The notes beneath the pieces were generated by a model. It had not been told where the DNA came from. It saw only the letters and a list, made by a program, of their open reading frames with translations, and searched no databases. 64,000 nucleotides of DNA from positions 62,001 to 126,000 of the forward strand of contig NZ_VCNG01000020.1 in the NCBI RefSeq assembly GCF_006227205.1, written 5' to 3'. The position numbers and the translations under genes are program-made. Below, in pieces: positions 42,302 through 51,347 of the stretch (positions are counted from its first letter, which is position 1; every line of letters begins with the position of its first letter). This DNA is from Pseudomonas sp. ICMP22404. GTDB lineage: Bacteria > Pseudomonadota > Gammaproteobacteria > Pseudomonadales > Pseudomonadaceae.

Positions 42302-43816
42302 ATGGATACCCTGAATTATCTCGGCCAGGGTTTCGGTGTCGCACTGACGCCTTATAACCTCGTCACAGCGCTGACCGGCACCCTGATCGGCACCGTGGTC
42401 GGCCTGCTGCCCGGCCTGGGGCCGATCAACGGCGTGGCCCTGCTGATCCCGATTGCGTTTGCCCTGGGCTTGCCGCCGGAATCGGCGTTGATCCTGCTGG
42501 CAGCGGTGTACCTGGGTTGCGAATACGGCGGGCGCATCAGCTCGATCCTGCTCAACATCCCGGGGGAAGCTTCCACTGTGATGACCACCCTCGACGGCTA
42601 CCCGATGGCCCGCCAGGGCCTGGCTGGCGTGGCGTTGTCGCTGTCGGCGTGGAGTTCGTTCATCGGTGCGTTCATCGCCACCTGTGGCATGGTGCTGTTC
42701 GCTCCGCTGCTGGCCAAATGGGCGATTGCCTTCGGACCGGCGGAATATTTCGTCCTGATGGTGTTCGCCATCGTCTGCCTCGGCGGCATGGCCGGCGACC
42801 GCCCGCTCAAGACGTTTATCGCGGCGTTGATCGGTCTGTTCCTGTCTTCTGTCGGGATCGATGCCAACAGCGGCGTGTACCGCTTCACCGGTGACAGCGT
42901 CCACCTGGCCGACGGCATCCAGTTCGTCGTGCTGGTACTGGGTCTGTTCTCCGTCAGCGAAATCCTGTTGATGCTGGAAAAAACCCATCGCGGCCAGGAA
43001 GCGGTGCAAGCCACCGGACGGATGATGTTCAACTTCAAGGAAGCCGCCTCGGTGTTCGTCGTGAACCTGCGATGCGGCGTGCTTGGTTTCATCATGGGTG
43101 TGCTGCCGGGTGCCGGCGCGACCCTGGCCAGTGCCGTGGCCTACATGACCGAGAAGCGCATCGCCGGTGCCAGCGGTACCTTCGGCCAGGGCGACAAGCG
43201 TGGCCTCGCCGCGCCGGAAACCGCCATCGGTGGCGCGGCCTGCGGCGCGCTGGTACCGATGCTGACCCTAGGCGTTCCCGGTTCGGGCACCACGGCGGTC
43301 ATGATCGGCGCGCTGTCGCTGTACAACATCACCCCCGGCCCACTGCTGTTCCAACAACAACCGGACATCGTCTGGGGCCTGATCGCATCGTTGTTCGTGG
43401 CCAACATCATGCTGGTGATCCTCAACATCCCGATGATCCGCGTGTTCACCCGTATCCTGGCGGTGCCGAACTGGGCACTGGTGCCGGTCATCGCCATCAT
43501 CACCGGCATCGGTGTCTACGCGGTGCACGCCACCACGTTCGACCTGTTCCTGATGACTGGTATCGGCATCTTCGGCTACATCCTGCGCAAGCTGGACTTC
43601 CCACTGTCGCCGGTCCTGCTGGGGTTCATCCTTGGCGGTCTGATGGAACAGAACCTGCGGCGCGCGCTGTCGATTTCCAACGGTGCATTGGAAATCCTCT
43701 GGTCGAGTCCGATCACCTTCGGCTGCTGGATCCTGACGGCGATCATGCTGTTCATGCCACTGCTGCGGATCTGGCGTCGCCGCGCCGCCCAACGACGTGC
43801 AGTGGCCAATGTCTGA
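42302..43816 (+). CDS. tctA: Tripartite tricarboxylate transporter large membrane subunit TctA
   Basis: 504 residues, about 12 membrane helices, with the repeated family motif G-x-x-x-G-x-x-P-G-(L/A)-G: once near 30-42 (IGTVVGLLPGLGPINGVALL) and again near 258-270 (GFIMGVLPGAGATLASAV). It forms the translocation path of the TctABC secondary importer and uses the TctC-captured substrate with a cation gradient. Confidence 0.95.
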   Translation: MDTLNYLGQGFGVALTPYNLVTALTGTLIGTVVGLLPGLGPINGVALLIPIAFALGLPPESALILLAAVYLGCEYGGRISSILLNIPGEASTVMTTLDGYPMARQGLAGVALSLSAWSSFIGAFIATCGMVLFAPLLAKWAIAFGPAEYFVLMVFAIVCLGGMAGDRPLKTFIAALIGLFLSSVGIDANSGVYRFTGDSVHLADGIQFVVLVLGLFSVSEILLMLEKTHRGQEAVQATGRMMFNFKEAASVFVVNLRCGVLGFIMGVLPGAGATLASAVAYMTEKRIAGASGTFGQGDKRGLAAPETAIGGAACGALVPMLTLGVPGSGTTAVMIGALSLYNITPGPLLFQQQPDIVWGLIASLFVANIMLVILNIPMIRVFTRILAVPNWALVPVIAIITGIGVYAVHATTFDLFLMTGIGIFGYILRKLDFPLSPVLLGFILGGLMEQNLRRALSISNGALEILWSSPITFGCWILTAIMLFMPLLRIWRRRAAQRRAVANV

Positions 43817-44846
43817 AACAACCTTCAGACAATGGTGGGGAACACCGCTGGTCGGTCTGGCCGGCGGTTATCTGGCCAGCCTGATCGGCTGGCCTTTGCC
43901 CTGGATGGTCGGCTCGTTGCTGGCGATCATCCTGGTGCGTTGCCTGACGCCGTGGCAATTGAAGGAAATCCCCGGCGGCCGTAAATGCGGCCAATGGGTC
44001 GTGGGCATCGGTATTGGCCTTCACTTCACCCCGCTGGTGATGGAGCAGGTCCTGGGCCACTTCGGCCTGATCTTTTTCGGCGCGCTGATCACCAGCGTGT
44101 CCAGCGTGGTGAGTGTGTGGCTGATGCGCCGCACCGGCGAGGACCGCGCCACCGCTTTTTTCTCCAGCATGCCGGGCGGCTCCGGCGAAATGGTCAACCT
44201 TGGCTCGCGCAATGGCGCAGACCTGAGCCGCGTCGCCGCGGGCCAGAGCTTGCGAGTCCTGGTGGTGGTGCTGTGCGTGCCTGCTGCCTTCAAATACCTG
44301 TTGGGTGAAGGCGCACCGGTGCAGCACGCCACCACGGTGGATTGGCTGTGGCTGGTGCTGTTGTTCCCGGCGGGCGCCCTGCTCGCCTGGATCTGGGAAC
44401 GCCTGCGTCAACCCAACCCGTGGCTGTTCGGACCGCTGTTGGTAAGTGCGGCGGTCAGTATCGGTTGGGACCTGCACATCGGCTTGCCCCATGGCGGCAG
44501 CCAGATTGGCCAGTGGCTGATCGGCAGCGGTCTGGGTTGTCATTTCAACCGGCAGTTCTTTCGACGAGCTCCGTCGTTCATGGGGCGTACCCTGATCGGC
44601 ACCGTGTTGACGATGCTGATCGCCACCCTCGCGGCACTGGGCCTGAGCACCCTGACCCGCCTGGACCTGCGCTCACTGACCCTCGGCATGATGCCCGGCG
44701 GCATCGCGGAAATGAGCCTGACGGCAGAGACGCTGCAATTGTCGGTGCCGTTGGTGACGGCATTGCAGGTGATGCGGCTGTTGTTCGTGCTGTTTCTGGC
44801 AGAGCCGTTGTTCAGGTATTGGATGCGCCGACCGGGTCCCGACTGA
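43809..44846 (+). CDS. AbrB-family membrane protein
   Basis: 345 residues, about nine membrane helices in two similar halves: 'LASLIGWPLPWMVGSLLAII' early and 'LGMMPGGIAEMSLTAE' late, with 'FFSSMPGGSGEMVNLG' in the middle. These match the AbrB (putative ammonia monooxygenase-like) membrane family, which is unrelated to the AbrB DNA-binding protein and has no established role. It overlaps the tctA stop by 8 bp, so it probably works with, or modifies, tricarboxylate transport. Confidence 0.85.
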   Translation: MSETTFRQWWGTPLVGLAGGYLASLIGWPLPWMVGSLLAIILVRCLTPWQLKEIPGGRKCGQWVVGIGIGLHFTPLVMEQVLGHFGLIFFGALITSVSSVVSVWLMRRTGEDRATAFFSSMPGGSGEMVNLGSRNGADLSRVAAGQSLRVLVVVLCVPAAFKYLLGEGAPVQHATTVDWLWLVLLFPAGALLAWIWERLRQPNPWLFGPLLVSAAVSIGWDLHIGLPHGGSQIGQWLIGSGLGCHFNRQFFRRAPSFMGRTLIGTVLTMLIATLAALGLSTLTRLDLRSLTLGMMPGGIAEMSLTAETLQLSVPLVTALQVMRLLFVLFLAEPLFRYWMRRPGPD

Positions 44847-44864
44847 TCATTCGTGTCGCCCTTT

Positions 44865-44938
44865 TCGCGAGCAGGCTCGCTCCCACATTGATCTGTGCCA
44901 GCGCCGCACATCCTCTGTGGGAGCGAGCCTGCTCGCGA
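44865..44938. repeat. REP pair (outward-facing)
   Basis: TCGCGAGCAGGCTCGCTCCC and its inverse 30 bp later, in the gap between convergent AbrB-family and ung genes. Confidence 0.92.
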
Positions 44939-44960
44939 TGAGGCCCGCACTGTCGAACAC

Positions 44961-45653
44961 TTAAACCGGCGGCAATCGCCAATCGATCGGCGCCTCGCCG
45001 TGTTGTTCGAGAAACTTGTTGGTCCGGCTGAAATGCCCGCACCCCAGGAAGCCACGATAAGCCGACAGCGGCGATGGGTGGACCGAGGTCAACACCAGGT
45101 GCTTGGTGGCGTCGATCAGCTTCTGCTTGCTCTGGGCATGGGCGCCCCATAGCAGGAACACCAGATGCGGCTGATGCGCGCTGACCACTTCGATGACCCG
45201 GTCGGTAAAATGCTGCCAGCCCTTGCCCGCATGGGCGTTGGCATTGGCGCGTTCCACGGTCATGGTGGTATTGAGCAGCAACACGCCCTGGTCGGCCCAG
45301 CTTTGCAGGTAGCCGTGGCTGGGGATGTCGATGTTCAAGTCGCGCTTCAATTCCTTGAAGATATTCACCAGCGACGGCGGCGCAGGGACGCCCGGCTGCA
45401 CCGAAAAGCACAGGCCATGGGCCTGGCCCGGGCCGTGGTACGGGTCTTGCCCGAGGATCACAACCTTGACCTTGTCCAGTGGCGTGGAATTGAGGGCATT
45501 GAAAATCAACGAGGCCGGTGGGTAGATCTCTTTGCCGGCGGCGTACTCCTGGCGCAGGAATTCGCGCAACTCTGCCATGTAGGGCTGGTCGAACTCGGCA
45601 CGCAGCGCCTGCTTCCAGCTCGGTTCGAGTTTGATACGGTCGTCAGCAGTCAT
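44961..45653 (-). CDS. ung: Uracil-DNA glycosylase
   Basis: 230 residues, family 1 UDG. It removes uracil from DNA in base-excision repair. The catalytic Asp70 is in the water-activating motif GQDPYHG, the leucine loop is HPSPLSAYRG, and 'LLLNTTMTVE' lies between them. I start at 45653 (MTADDRIKLEPSWKQALRAE); the open frame runs further upstream without family sequence. Confidence 0.97.
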   Translation of the reverse strand: MTADDRIKLEPSWKQALRAEFDQPYMAELREFLRQEYAAGKEIYPPASLIFNALNSTPLDKVKVVILGQDPYHGPGQAHGLCFSVQPGVPAPPSLVNIFKELKRDLNIDIPSHGYLQSWADQGVLLLNTTMTVERANANAHAGKGWQHFTDRVIEVVSAHQPHLVFLLWGAHAQSKQKLIDATKHLVLTSVHPSPLSAYRGFLGCGHFSRTNKFLEQHGEAPIDWRLPPV

Positions 45654-45783
45654 GATTGCACCCAGTAAAAACAATGGGCGCACCCTAGGAAAGCCTACAT
45701 GGCTTGTCAATTGATCTGACGCAGAACCGGCACTTTCCCACACAGCGTTCATACTGAACATTCAATTTCTGATCGAGGTCACG

Positions 45784-46896
45784 ATGAATCTGCACTTCGA
45801 AGAACTCACGGGCATCACGGGGGCCCGTATTGGCATCGCGACCCTGGATGCCGAAAAATCCTTGAACGCCCTGTCCTTGCCGATGATCAACGCGCTGCGC
45901 GATCGTCTCGATGCCTGGGCCCGGGAACCGCAAATCGTTTGTGTATTACTGCGTGGCAACGGCGCCAAGGCCTTCTGCGCCGGTGGCGAAGTACGCAGCC
46001 TGGTGGAGGCTTGCCGCGCCCATCCCGGTGAAGTGCCGCCGTTGGCGGCGCAATTCTTCGCGGCGGAATATCGCCTGGACTTCAACTTGCACACCTACCC
46101 CAAGCCCTTGGTGTGCTGGGGCCACGGCTATGTGCTCGGCGGCGGCATGGGCCTGTTGCAGGGCGCAAGCACCCGGATCGTCACACCGAGCAGTCGCCTG
46201 GCGATGCCGGAGATCAGCATCGGCCTGTACCCGGATGTCGGCGCCAGTTGGTTCCTGTCGCGCCTGCCAGGCAAGCTCGGGCTGTTTCTCGGCCTGACCG
46301 GCGCCCACATGAACGCCCGGGATGCCATCGACCTGGACCTGGCCGACCGTTTTTTGCTGGATGAACAACAGGACGACCTGATCGAAGGCCTGCTGCAGCT
46401 CAACTGGCAGGAACAGACCGATATGCAACTCAACAGCCTGCTCAAGGCCTTGCAGCGCGAAGCCCTCGATCGGTTACCCGAAGCCCAATGGTTGCCACGT
46501 CGACAGCAAATCGACGAATGGCTGGATGTCAGCGACGTGCGCTGCGCCTGGAAGGCCCTCAGCCTGCTGGTGGATCATCCGGATCCGCTGATCGCCCGGG
46601 CCGCCAGGACCATGACCGAAGGCTCACCGCTGACCGCTCATCTGGTCTGGGAGCAGATCGCCCGAGCCCGGCACTTGTCCTTGGCCAGCGTGTTTCGCAT
46701 GGAATACACACTGAGTCTCAATTGCTGCCGACATCCTGAATTCAGCGAAGGCGTGCGGGCCCGGTTGATCGACAAGGACCAGAAACCCCACTGGCACTGG
46801 CCGGACATCAACCATGTGCCTGAAGCGGCGGTGGAGGCGCATTTCCACAAAGCCTGGGAGGGGCGGCATCCGCTGGCGGATCTGGCCAATGAGTAG
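45784..46896 (+). CDS. Enoyl-CoA hydratase/isomerase-family protein, 3-hydroxyisobutyryl-CoA hydrolase-like
   Basis: 370 residues, longer than simple crotonases (~260) and the size of 3-hydroxyisobutyryl-CoA hydrolases (valine breakdown). The oxyanion loop is 'AFCAGGEVRSLVEAC' and the second active-site loop is 'MPEISIGLYPDVGASWFLSR', both typical of that branch. No valine-degradation genes are adjacent, so the substrate assignment rests on length and motifs. Confidence 0.82.
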   Translation: MNLHFEELTGITGARIGIATLDAEKSLNALSLPMINALRDRLDAWAREPQIVCVLLRGNGAKAFCAGGEVRSLVEACRAHPGEVPPLAAQFFAAEYRLDFNLHTYPKPLVCWGHGYVLGGGMGLLQGASTRIVTPSSRLAMPEISIGLYPDVGASWFLSRLPGKLGLFLGLTGAHMNARDAIDLDLADRFLLDEQQDDLIEGLLQLNWQEQTDMQLNSLLKALQREALDRLPEAQWLPRRQQIDEWLDVSDVRCAWKALSLLVDHPDPLIARAARTMTEGSPLTAHLVWEQIARARHLSLASVFRMEYTLSLNCCRHPEFSEGVRARLIDKDQKPHWHWPDINHVPEAAVEAHFHKAWEGRHPLADLANE

Positions 46897-46914
46897 AAGT
46901 CCCGAGCGAAACCG

Positions 46915-47003
46915 GGTGGGAGCGAACCTGCTCGCGATAGCGGCGTATCAGCCAACTTTAGTGTCACTGACCCGACGCTTTCGCGAGCAGGCTCGCTCCC
47001 ACA
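46915..47003. repeat. REP pair (inward-facing, one arm with a changed base)
   Basis: GTGGGAGCGAACCTGCTCGC (46915, A in place of G in the core) and a perfect inverse copy ending at 47003. Confidence 0.9.
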
Positions 47004-47019
47004 GGTTTTGTTGCCGGCA

Positions 47020-47050
47020 AAAAAAAAGCGGCGCTCGATGCGCCGCTTTC
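47020..47050 (-). terminator. Rho-independent terminator of the small lipoprotein gene
   Basis: Minus strand AAGCGGCGCATCGAGCGCCG then CTTTTTTTTT, 14 bp after the stop of the lipoprotein gene. Confidence 0.88.
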
Positions 47051-47063
47051 AATTATCTGGAGA

Positions 47064-47447
47064 TCAGCGATGGCTGCCCCGTCCATCGTGGTCGCCCCGT
47101 CCTCGATGATCACGCCCGCCACGCCGATTATCATCCCAACCACCCCGGTCACGGCCGTCCCAGCCGCCCCGACTCGGATAAGACCGATAGGCCGCCCGCG
47201 GCGGTGAATAGTAGCGAGGGCCGGGTTGATAGTAGCGCGGTGCCGAATAGTAGCGTGGCGCCGGTTGGTAATACCTTGGTGCCGAATAGTAGCGCGGCGC
47301 CGAGTAGTAGCTCCCACCGCCGTAATAGACCGGCGCTGGTGAGGTATAGACCTCGGAACGGTAATAGCTCGAGTCTCCGTCGTAGTAAGGCACGCAGGCC
47401 GAAAGAGTCAAACCGAGAAACGCAATGAGCAGCAGTCGTCGATACAT
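47064..47447 (-). CDS. Small Tyr-rich repeat lipoprotein
   Basis: 127 residues. The lipobox LTLSAC ends a short signal peptide (Cys18 lipidated). The mature chain is low-complexity: five or more S/Q-A/P-P-R-Y-Y units (YYSAPRYYQP type, about 45-85) followed by a Gly/Arg/Asp/His-rich tail (RGGWDGRDRGGWDDNRRGG). Family unknown; such proteins are often envelope-associated in pseudomonads. It has its own terminator and stands alone. Confidence 0.75.
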   Translation of the reverse strand: MYRRLLLIAFLGLTLSACVPYYDGDSSYYRSEVYTSPAPVYYGGGSYYSAPRYYSAPRYYQPAPRYYSAPRYYQPGPRYYSPPRAAYRSYPSRGGWDGRDRGGWDDNRRGGRDHRGRGDHDGRGSHR

Positions 47448-47686
47448 GGCGGCCTCCTGGACCGCGGATGGGCCACATCAGCGACGCTGATGGGCGGCAG
47501 TCAACGTTGTGTGACTGACGCATATTCAGACAGCAAAATCGGAATCTGGTGCGATGTGGCAACAACTGGAAACATGTCGCTCGTCGCCCTCTTCCGGTGC
47601 GCGACGGCACCACAAGCACGCACAAATCCGCCCTCAAGCATCCCTTCTCAACACCCGCTCTCTCTAGTCCGGGCCTTTGCCCGAAT

Positions 47687-47702
47687 TGGCACGGCTCTCG
47701 CT
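47687..47702 (+). promoter_or_regulatory. Candidate sigma-54 promoter of the guanidine/urea operon
   Basis: TGGCACGGCTCTCGCT: GG at 47688-47689 and GC at 47700-47701 with exactly 10 bp between, and TGGCAC at the -24 element as in the consensus. It lies ~53 bp before the riboswitch. An inverted repeat GGTGC-N6-GCACC at 47596-47611 is upstream where an activator could bind. Confidence 0.6.
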
Positions 47703-47754
47703 TTAATAATTCCGTGCAGGAGTCATCACAGGTTCGCGGCACCACAATTTGCAA

Positions 47755-47858
47755 TGGCTGACTAGGGTTCCGGCTCGCTTCTGGCGAGTGGCTGGTCCGA
47801 GAGTTGGCGACCTCCAGTTGAGGTTACACGGCGGGACAAAAGCCCGGGAGACAAGCCA
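47755..47858 (+). ncRNA. Guanidine-I riboswitch (ykkC class)
   Basis: The conserved ykkC blocks appear in order: CTAGGGTTCCG (47762), CTGGTCCGAGAG (47792), ACACGG (47826), then GGGAC, AAAAGCCCGGGAG (47833-47850). The outer stem pairs TGGCT (47755) with AGCCA (47854-47858). The aptamer starts 158 bp upstream of the binding-protein start. A downstream GGTGCCGC (47865-47872) can pair with an upstream GCGGCACC (47735-47742), and a CGCG/CGCG hairpin follows, but no U-run is seen, so control may be at translation. Confidence 0.95.
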
Positions 47859-47912
47859 CCGTTCGCGGTGCCGCGTTGCTCCTGTCCGCCCTTGATCAAC
47901 TGGAGAACCACC

Positions 47913-48980
47913 ATGCTCAAGCTTCGTCTGTCCGCCCTGCTCCTCGCCGCCCTTTCGGCCCTCGCGAGCCTCTCGTCCATCGCCGCCCAGAAAGACCACT
48001 TCAGCGTCTGCTGGACCATTTACGCCGGCTGGATGCCCTGGGAATACGCCGGTAGCCAAGGCATCGTCGATAAATGGGCAAAAAAATACGGCATCAAGAT
48101 CGATGTCGTGCAGCTCAACGATTACGTCGAATCCATCAACCAGTACACCGCCGGTCAGTTCGACGGCTGCACCATGACCAATATGGACGCTCTGACCATT
48201 CCCGCAGCCGGTGGCGTGGACAGCACGGCGCTGATCGTCAGTGATTTCTCCAACGGCAACGACGGCATCGTCCTCAAGGGCGAAGGCAAGAAAGTCGCCG
48301 ACCTCAAGGGCATGGACGTCAATCTGGTGGAACTGTCGGTGTCCCATTACCTACTGGCCCGCGCCCTGGATTCCGTTGGCCTCGCCGAGAAAGACCTGAA
48401 AGTCGTCAACACCTCCGACGCCGATATCTCCGCCGCCTTCAACACCGACCAGGTCAAGGCCGTCACCACCTGGAACCCGATGCTCTCGGACATCAAAGCC
48501 CAGCCAGGCGTGAGCGAAGTGTTCAATTCCAGTCAGGTTCCCGGCGAAATCATGGACATGATGGTGGTCAACACCCAGACCCTCCAGGACAACCCAGCCC
48601 TGGGCAAAGCGTTGACCGGCGCCTGGTTTGAAGTGGTCGCCCTGATGAACGCGAAAAACGCCGGCAGCAAGGCAGCGCTGGAGCACATGGCCAAAGCCTC
48701 GGGCACTGACCTGGCCGGCTTCCAGGCGCAACTGGACACCACCAAGCTGTTCGCCACGCCCAAGGAAGCCCTGAGCTTCGCCACCAGCGAGCAACTGCCC
48801 GCCACCATGGGCAAAGTGGCCAAGTTCTCGTTCCAGCACGGCTTGTTGGGCGAAGGCGCCAAGAGCACCGACGCGGTTGGCATGACGTTCGCCAATGGCG
48901 TGACCCGCGGCGACAAGGCCAACCTCAAGCTGCGCTTCGACCCGACCTACGTACAGCTGGCCGCCGACGCCAAGCTGTAA
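47913..48980 (+). CDS. ABC transporter substrate-binding protein, guanidine/urea-carboxylase type
   Basis: 355 residues, signal peptide (LKLRLSALLLAALSALASLS), then a NMT1/TauA-like binding fold: 'CWTIYAGWMPWEYAGSQGIV', N-Y-V-E-S-I-N-Q-Y, 'FDGCTMTNMDALTIPAAGGV'. This group regularly precedes urea carboxylase genes. The ATG at 47913 follows TGGAGAACC. With the guanidine riboswitch upstream, the likeliest ligand is guanidine or a guanidino compound, by inference. Confidence 0.88.
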   Translation: MLKLRLSALLLAALSALASLSSIAAQKDHFSVCWTIYAGWMPWEYAGSQGIVDKWAKKYGIKIDVVQLNDYVESINQYTAGQFDGCTMTNMDALTIPAAGGVDSTALIVSDFSNGNDGIVLKGEGKKVADLKGMDVNLVELSVSHYLLARALDSVGLAEKDLKVVNTSDADISAAFNTDQVKAVTTWNPMLSDIKAQPGVSEVFNSSQVPGEIMDMMVVNTQTLQDNPALGKALTGAWFEVVALMNAKNAGSKAALEHMAKASGTDLAGFQAQLDTTKLFATPKEALSFATSEQLPATMGKVAKFSFQHGLLGEGAKSTDAVGMTFANGVTRGDKANLKLRFDPTYVQLAADAKL

Positions 48981-48995
48981 ACCGGAGGACCTGGC

Positions 48996-49811
48996 ATGCG
49001 CCTGATCAACCGCTACCCGGATCGTCCCAGCCGCTTGTTGCTGGTGATCCTGCCATTCGCGCTGGTGTTGTTCGCCTACTTCATGGGCTCGGCCGAACGG
49101 TTGACGGACAACCCCAACGACAAGCTGCTGCCCAGTGCCGTGCAAATGGCCGATGCGGTCGAACGCCTGGCCTTCACACCAGATGCCCGCAGTGGCGAAT
49201 ACCTGCTCTGGCAAGACACCGCGTCGAGCCTGCGCCGGTTGGCCATCGGCCTGAGCATCAGCGCCCTGGCCGGGTTATGCCTGGGCATGGCTGCCGGGAC
49301 GCTGCCACTGTTTGGCGCACCGTTATCGCCGTTGCTCACGGTGCTGTCGATGGTGCCGCCGCTGGCCATCCTGCCGATCCTGTTCATCGTCTTCGGCCTG
49401 GGGGAACTGTCGAAAGTGATGCTGATCGTGATTGGTATCACACCGTGCCTGGCCCGCGACCTGGAACAACGCGCCCGGGAAATTCCATCCGAGCTGCTGA
49501 TCAAGGCCCAGACCCTCGGCGCGTCGACCTGGACGCTGATGCTGCGGGTGGTGCTGCCGCAACTGCTGCCGCGCCTGTTGATTTCCCTGCGGCTGATGCT
49601 GGGTTCGGCCTGGCTGTTTCTGATCGCCGCCGAAGCCATTGCCTCCACGGATGGACTGGGCTATCGGATTTTCCTGGTGCGTCGTTACCTGGCGATGGAC
49701 GTGATCCTGCCGTACGTGGTGTGGATCACCCTGCTCGCCTGGCTGATGGACTGGGGCCTCAAGCGCCTGACCCGGCAAGCGTTCCCCTGGTACGAGGGGG
49801 CGAAGGCATGA
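48996..49811 (+). CDS. ABC transporter permease of the guanidine/urea cassette
   Basis: 271 residues, about six membrane helices starting at 'LLLVILPFALVLFAYFMGSA', with the EAA loop of nitrate/taurine-type permeases (IPSELLIKAQTLGASTWTLM) and 'FLIAAEAIASTDGLGYRIFL'. Unusually long periplasmic N-terminal segment (~65 residues). It overlaps the ATPase gene by ATGA. Confidence 0.9.
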   Translation: MRLINRYPDRPSRLLLVILPFALVLFAYFMGSAERLTDNPNDKLLPSAVQMADAVERLAFTPDARSGEYLLWQDTASSLRRLAIGLSISALAGLCLGMAAGTLPLFGAPLSPLLTVLSMVPPLAILPILFIVFGLGELSKVMLIVIGITPCLARDLEQRAREIPSELLIKAQTLGASTWTLMLRVVLPQLLPRLLISLRLMLGSAWLFLIAAEAIASTDGLGYRIFLVRRYLAMDVILPYVVWITLLAWLMDWGLKRLTRQAFPWYEGAKA

Positions 49812-50596
49812 GCTTCATTACGGTGAACAATGTCTGGCAACAGTACGCCGATCAGGTGGTACTGGAGCGTTTGAACCTGAAGGTCGCCGAGGGTGAGTTC
49901 TGCACCCTGGTGGGCGCTTCGGGTTGCGGCAAGTCGACCTTCCTGCGTCTGCTGCTGGGCCAGGAACGCGCCAGCCGCGGACAGATTCTACTGGACGGCG
50001 AGCCCTTGGCCGGCGAACCGGATGCCAGCCGGGGCGTGGTGTTCCAGCGTTATTCGGTGTTCCCGCACCTGAGCGTGCTGGACAACGTGACCCTGGGCCT
50101 GGAGTTGCCGCGCTCGCCGCTGCTGGGCCGCCTGTTCGGCAGCGCCAAGCGCCAGGCCCGCGAAGACGCCGCGCAACTGCTGGACAAGGTCGGCCTGGGC
50201 CATGCGCTGGATAAATACCCGGCGCAACTGTCCGGGGGCATGCAACAGCGACTGGCGATCGCCCAGGCACTGATCATGAAGCCGCGTGTCCTGCTGCTGG
50301 ACGAGCCCTTCGGCGCCCTCGACCCGGGCATTCGCAAAGACATGCACAGCCTGTTGCTGGAGCTGTGGCGCGAAACCCGGCTGACGGTGTTCATGGTCAC
50401 CCACGACCTGAGCGAAGGTTTCAGCCTCGGCACGCGCCTGCTGGTGTTCGACAAGGTCCGTGTCGACCCGCACGCCCCCGGCGCCTATGGCGCACGTATT
50501 ACCTACGACATTCCATTGAACAGCGACCGCCGCACCGCCCGTGCCGCCGTCGACGCCCTGCCCGCCGAACTGGCCGGCACGTTGCGTATCGCTTGA
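49808..50596 (+). CDS. ABC transporter ATP-binding protein of the guanidine/urea cassette
   Basis: 262 residues with Walker A GASGCGKST (about 39-47), signature LSGGMQQR, Walker B VLLLDEPFGALD, and the switch His in F-M-V-T-H-D-L. A ~20-residue C-terminal extension follows the core. The overlap with the permease and the 14-bp gap to the next gene show one operon. Confidence 0.93.
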   Translation: MSFITVNNVWQQYADQVVLERLNLKVAEGEFCTLVGASGCGKSTFLRLLLGQERASRGQILLDGEPLAGEPDASRGVVFQRYSVFPHLSVLDNVTLGLELPRSPLLGRLFGSAKRQAREDAAQLLDKVGLGHALDKYPAQLSGGMQQRLAIAQALIMKPRVLLLDEPFGALDPGIRKDMHSLLLELWRETRLTVFMVTHDLSEGFSLGTRLLVFDKVRVDPHAPGAYGARITYDIPLNSDRRTARAAVDALPAELAGTLRIA

Positions 50597-50610
50597 AAGG
50601 AGTTTTTGCC

Positions 50611-51336
50611 ATGACCGATTCGACCCAATTGTTTACACCTTTCGCCGAAGAACTGCTGCCCGGCGGCGGCCACCGTTCCTTTGTGCTCAAGCGCGGCCAA
50701 CTGCTGCGCCTGACCGATCTGCGCGGCGGGGCCAACGTGAGCCTGACACTCCTCAATGCCAACGAAAAAACCGAACGCCTGAACCTGCCCGACAGCCTCA
50801 AATGCCAACACACCGCCAAGCTCACCGCCGGCCATTGCCTCTACTCCGACATGGGCCGGGTGCTGGCGGCCATCACCGCCGACACCTGCGGCTGGAGCGA
50901 TAGCCTGGGCGGCGTGCTCTGCGCCGAGGAAGTCGCTGAAAAATACGGTCAGGGCCGCTATCAGGAACTGCGCAACGGGTTCTTTCGCAACGGCACCGAC
51001 AACCTGCTGGTGGAACTGGGCAAATGGGGGTTGGGCCTGTCCGACCTGTTGATGACCCTCAACCTGTTCAGCCGGGTCAACGTCGATGAGGCCGGCCGCT
51101 TTCACTTCGTCGAAGGCCATTCCAAGGCCGGTGATTACATCGAGCTGTACGCCCCGATGGACACCCTGGTGGTACTGACCGCGTTGCAACACCCGATGGA
51201 CCCGAACCCGCAATACGCGCCACAACCGCTCAAGCTCAGCTGGATGAACGCCGACGCCAGCGTCGCCGAGCACTGCCGTCATTCGCGCCCGGAAAACCAG
51301 CGCGGCTTCATCAACACCGACCGCCTGTTCGCCTGA
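50611..51336 (+). CDS. Urea carboxylase-associated protein 1 (carboxyguanidine deiminase subunit candidate)
   Basis: 241 residues, DUF1989 fold ('LLPGGGHRSFVLKRGQLLRL', 'LTAGHCLYSDMGRVLAAITA', D-T-C-G-W-S-D, 'NLFSRVNVDEAGRFHFVEGH'). The ATG at 50611 follows AAAGGAG. In reported systems two such proteins form the deiminase (CgdAB) that converts carboxyguanidine to allophanate and ammonia, linking guanidine carboxylase to allophanate hydrolase. Assignment is by family and context. Confidence 0.85.
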   Translation: MTDSTQLFTPFAEELLPGGGHRSFVLKRGQLLRLTDLRGGANVSLTLLNANEKTERLNLPDSLKCQHTAKLTAGHCLYSDMGRVLAAITADTCGWSDSLGGVLCAEEVAEKYGQGRYQELRNGFFRNGTDNLLVELGKWGLGLSDLLMTLNLFSRVNVDEAGRFHFVEGHSKAGDYIELYAPMDTLVVLTALQHPMDPNPQYAPQPLKLSWMNADASVAEHCRHSRPENQRGFINTDRLFA

Positions 51337-51347
51337 GGATCGCCGCC

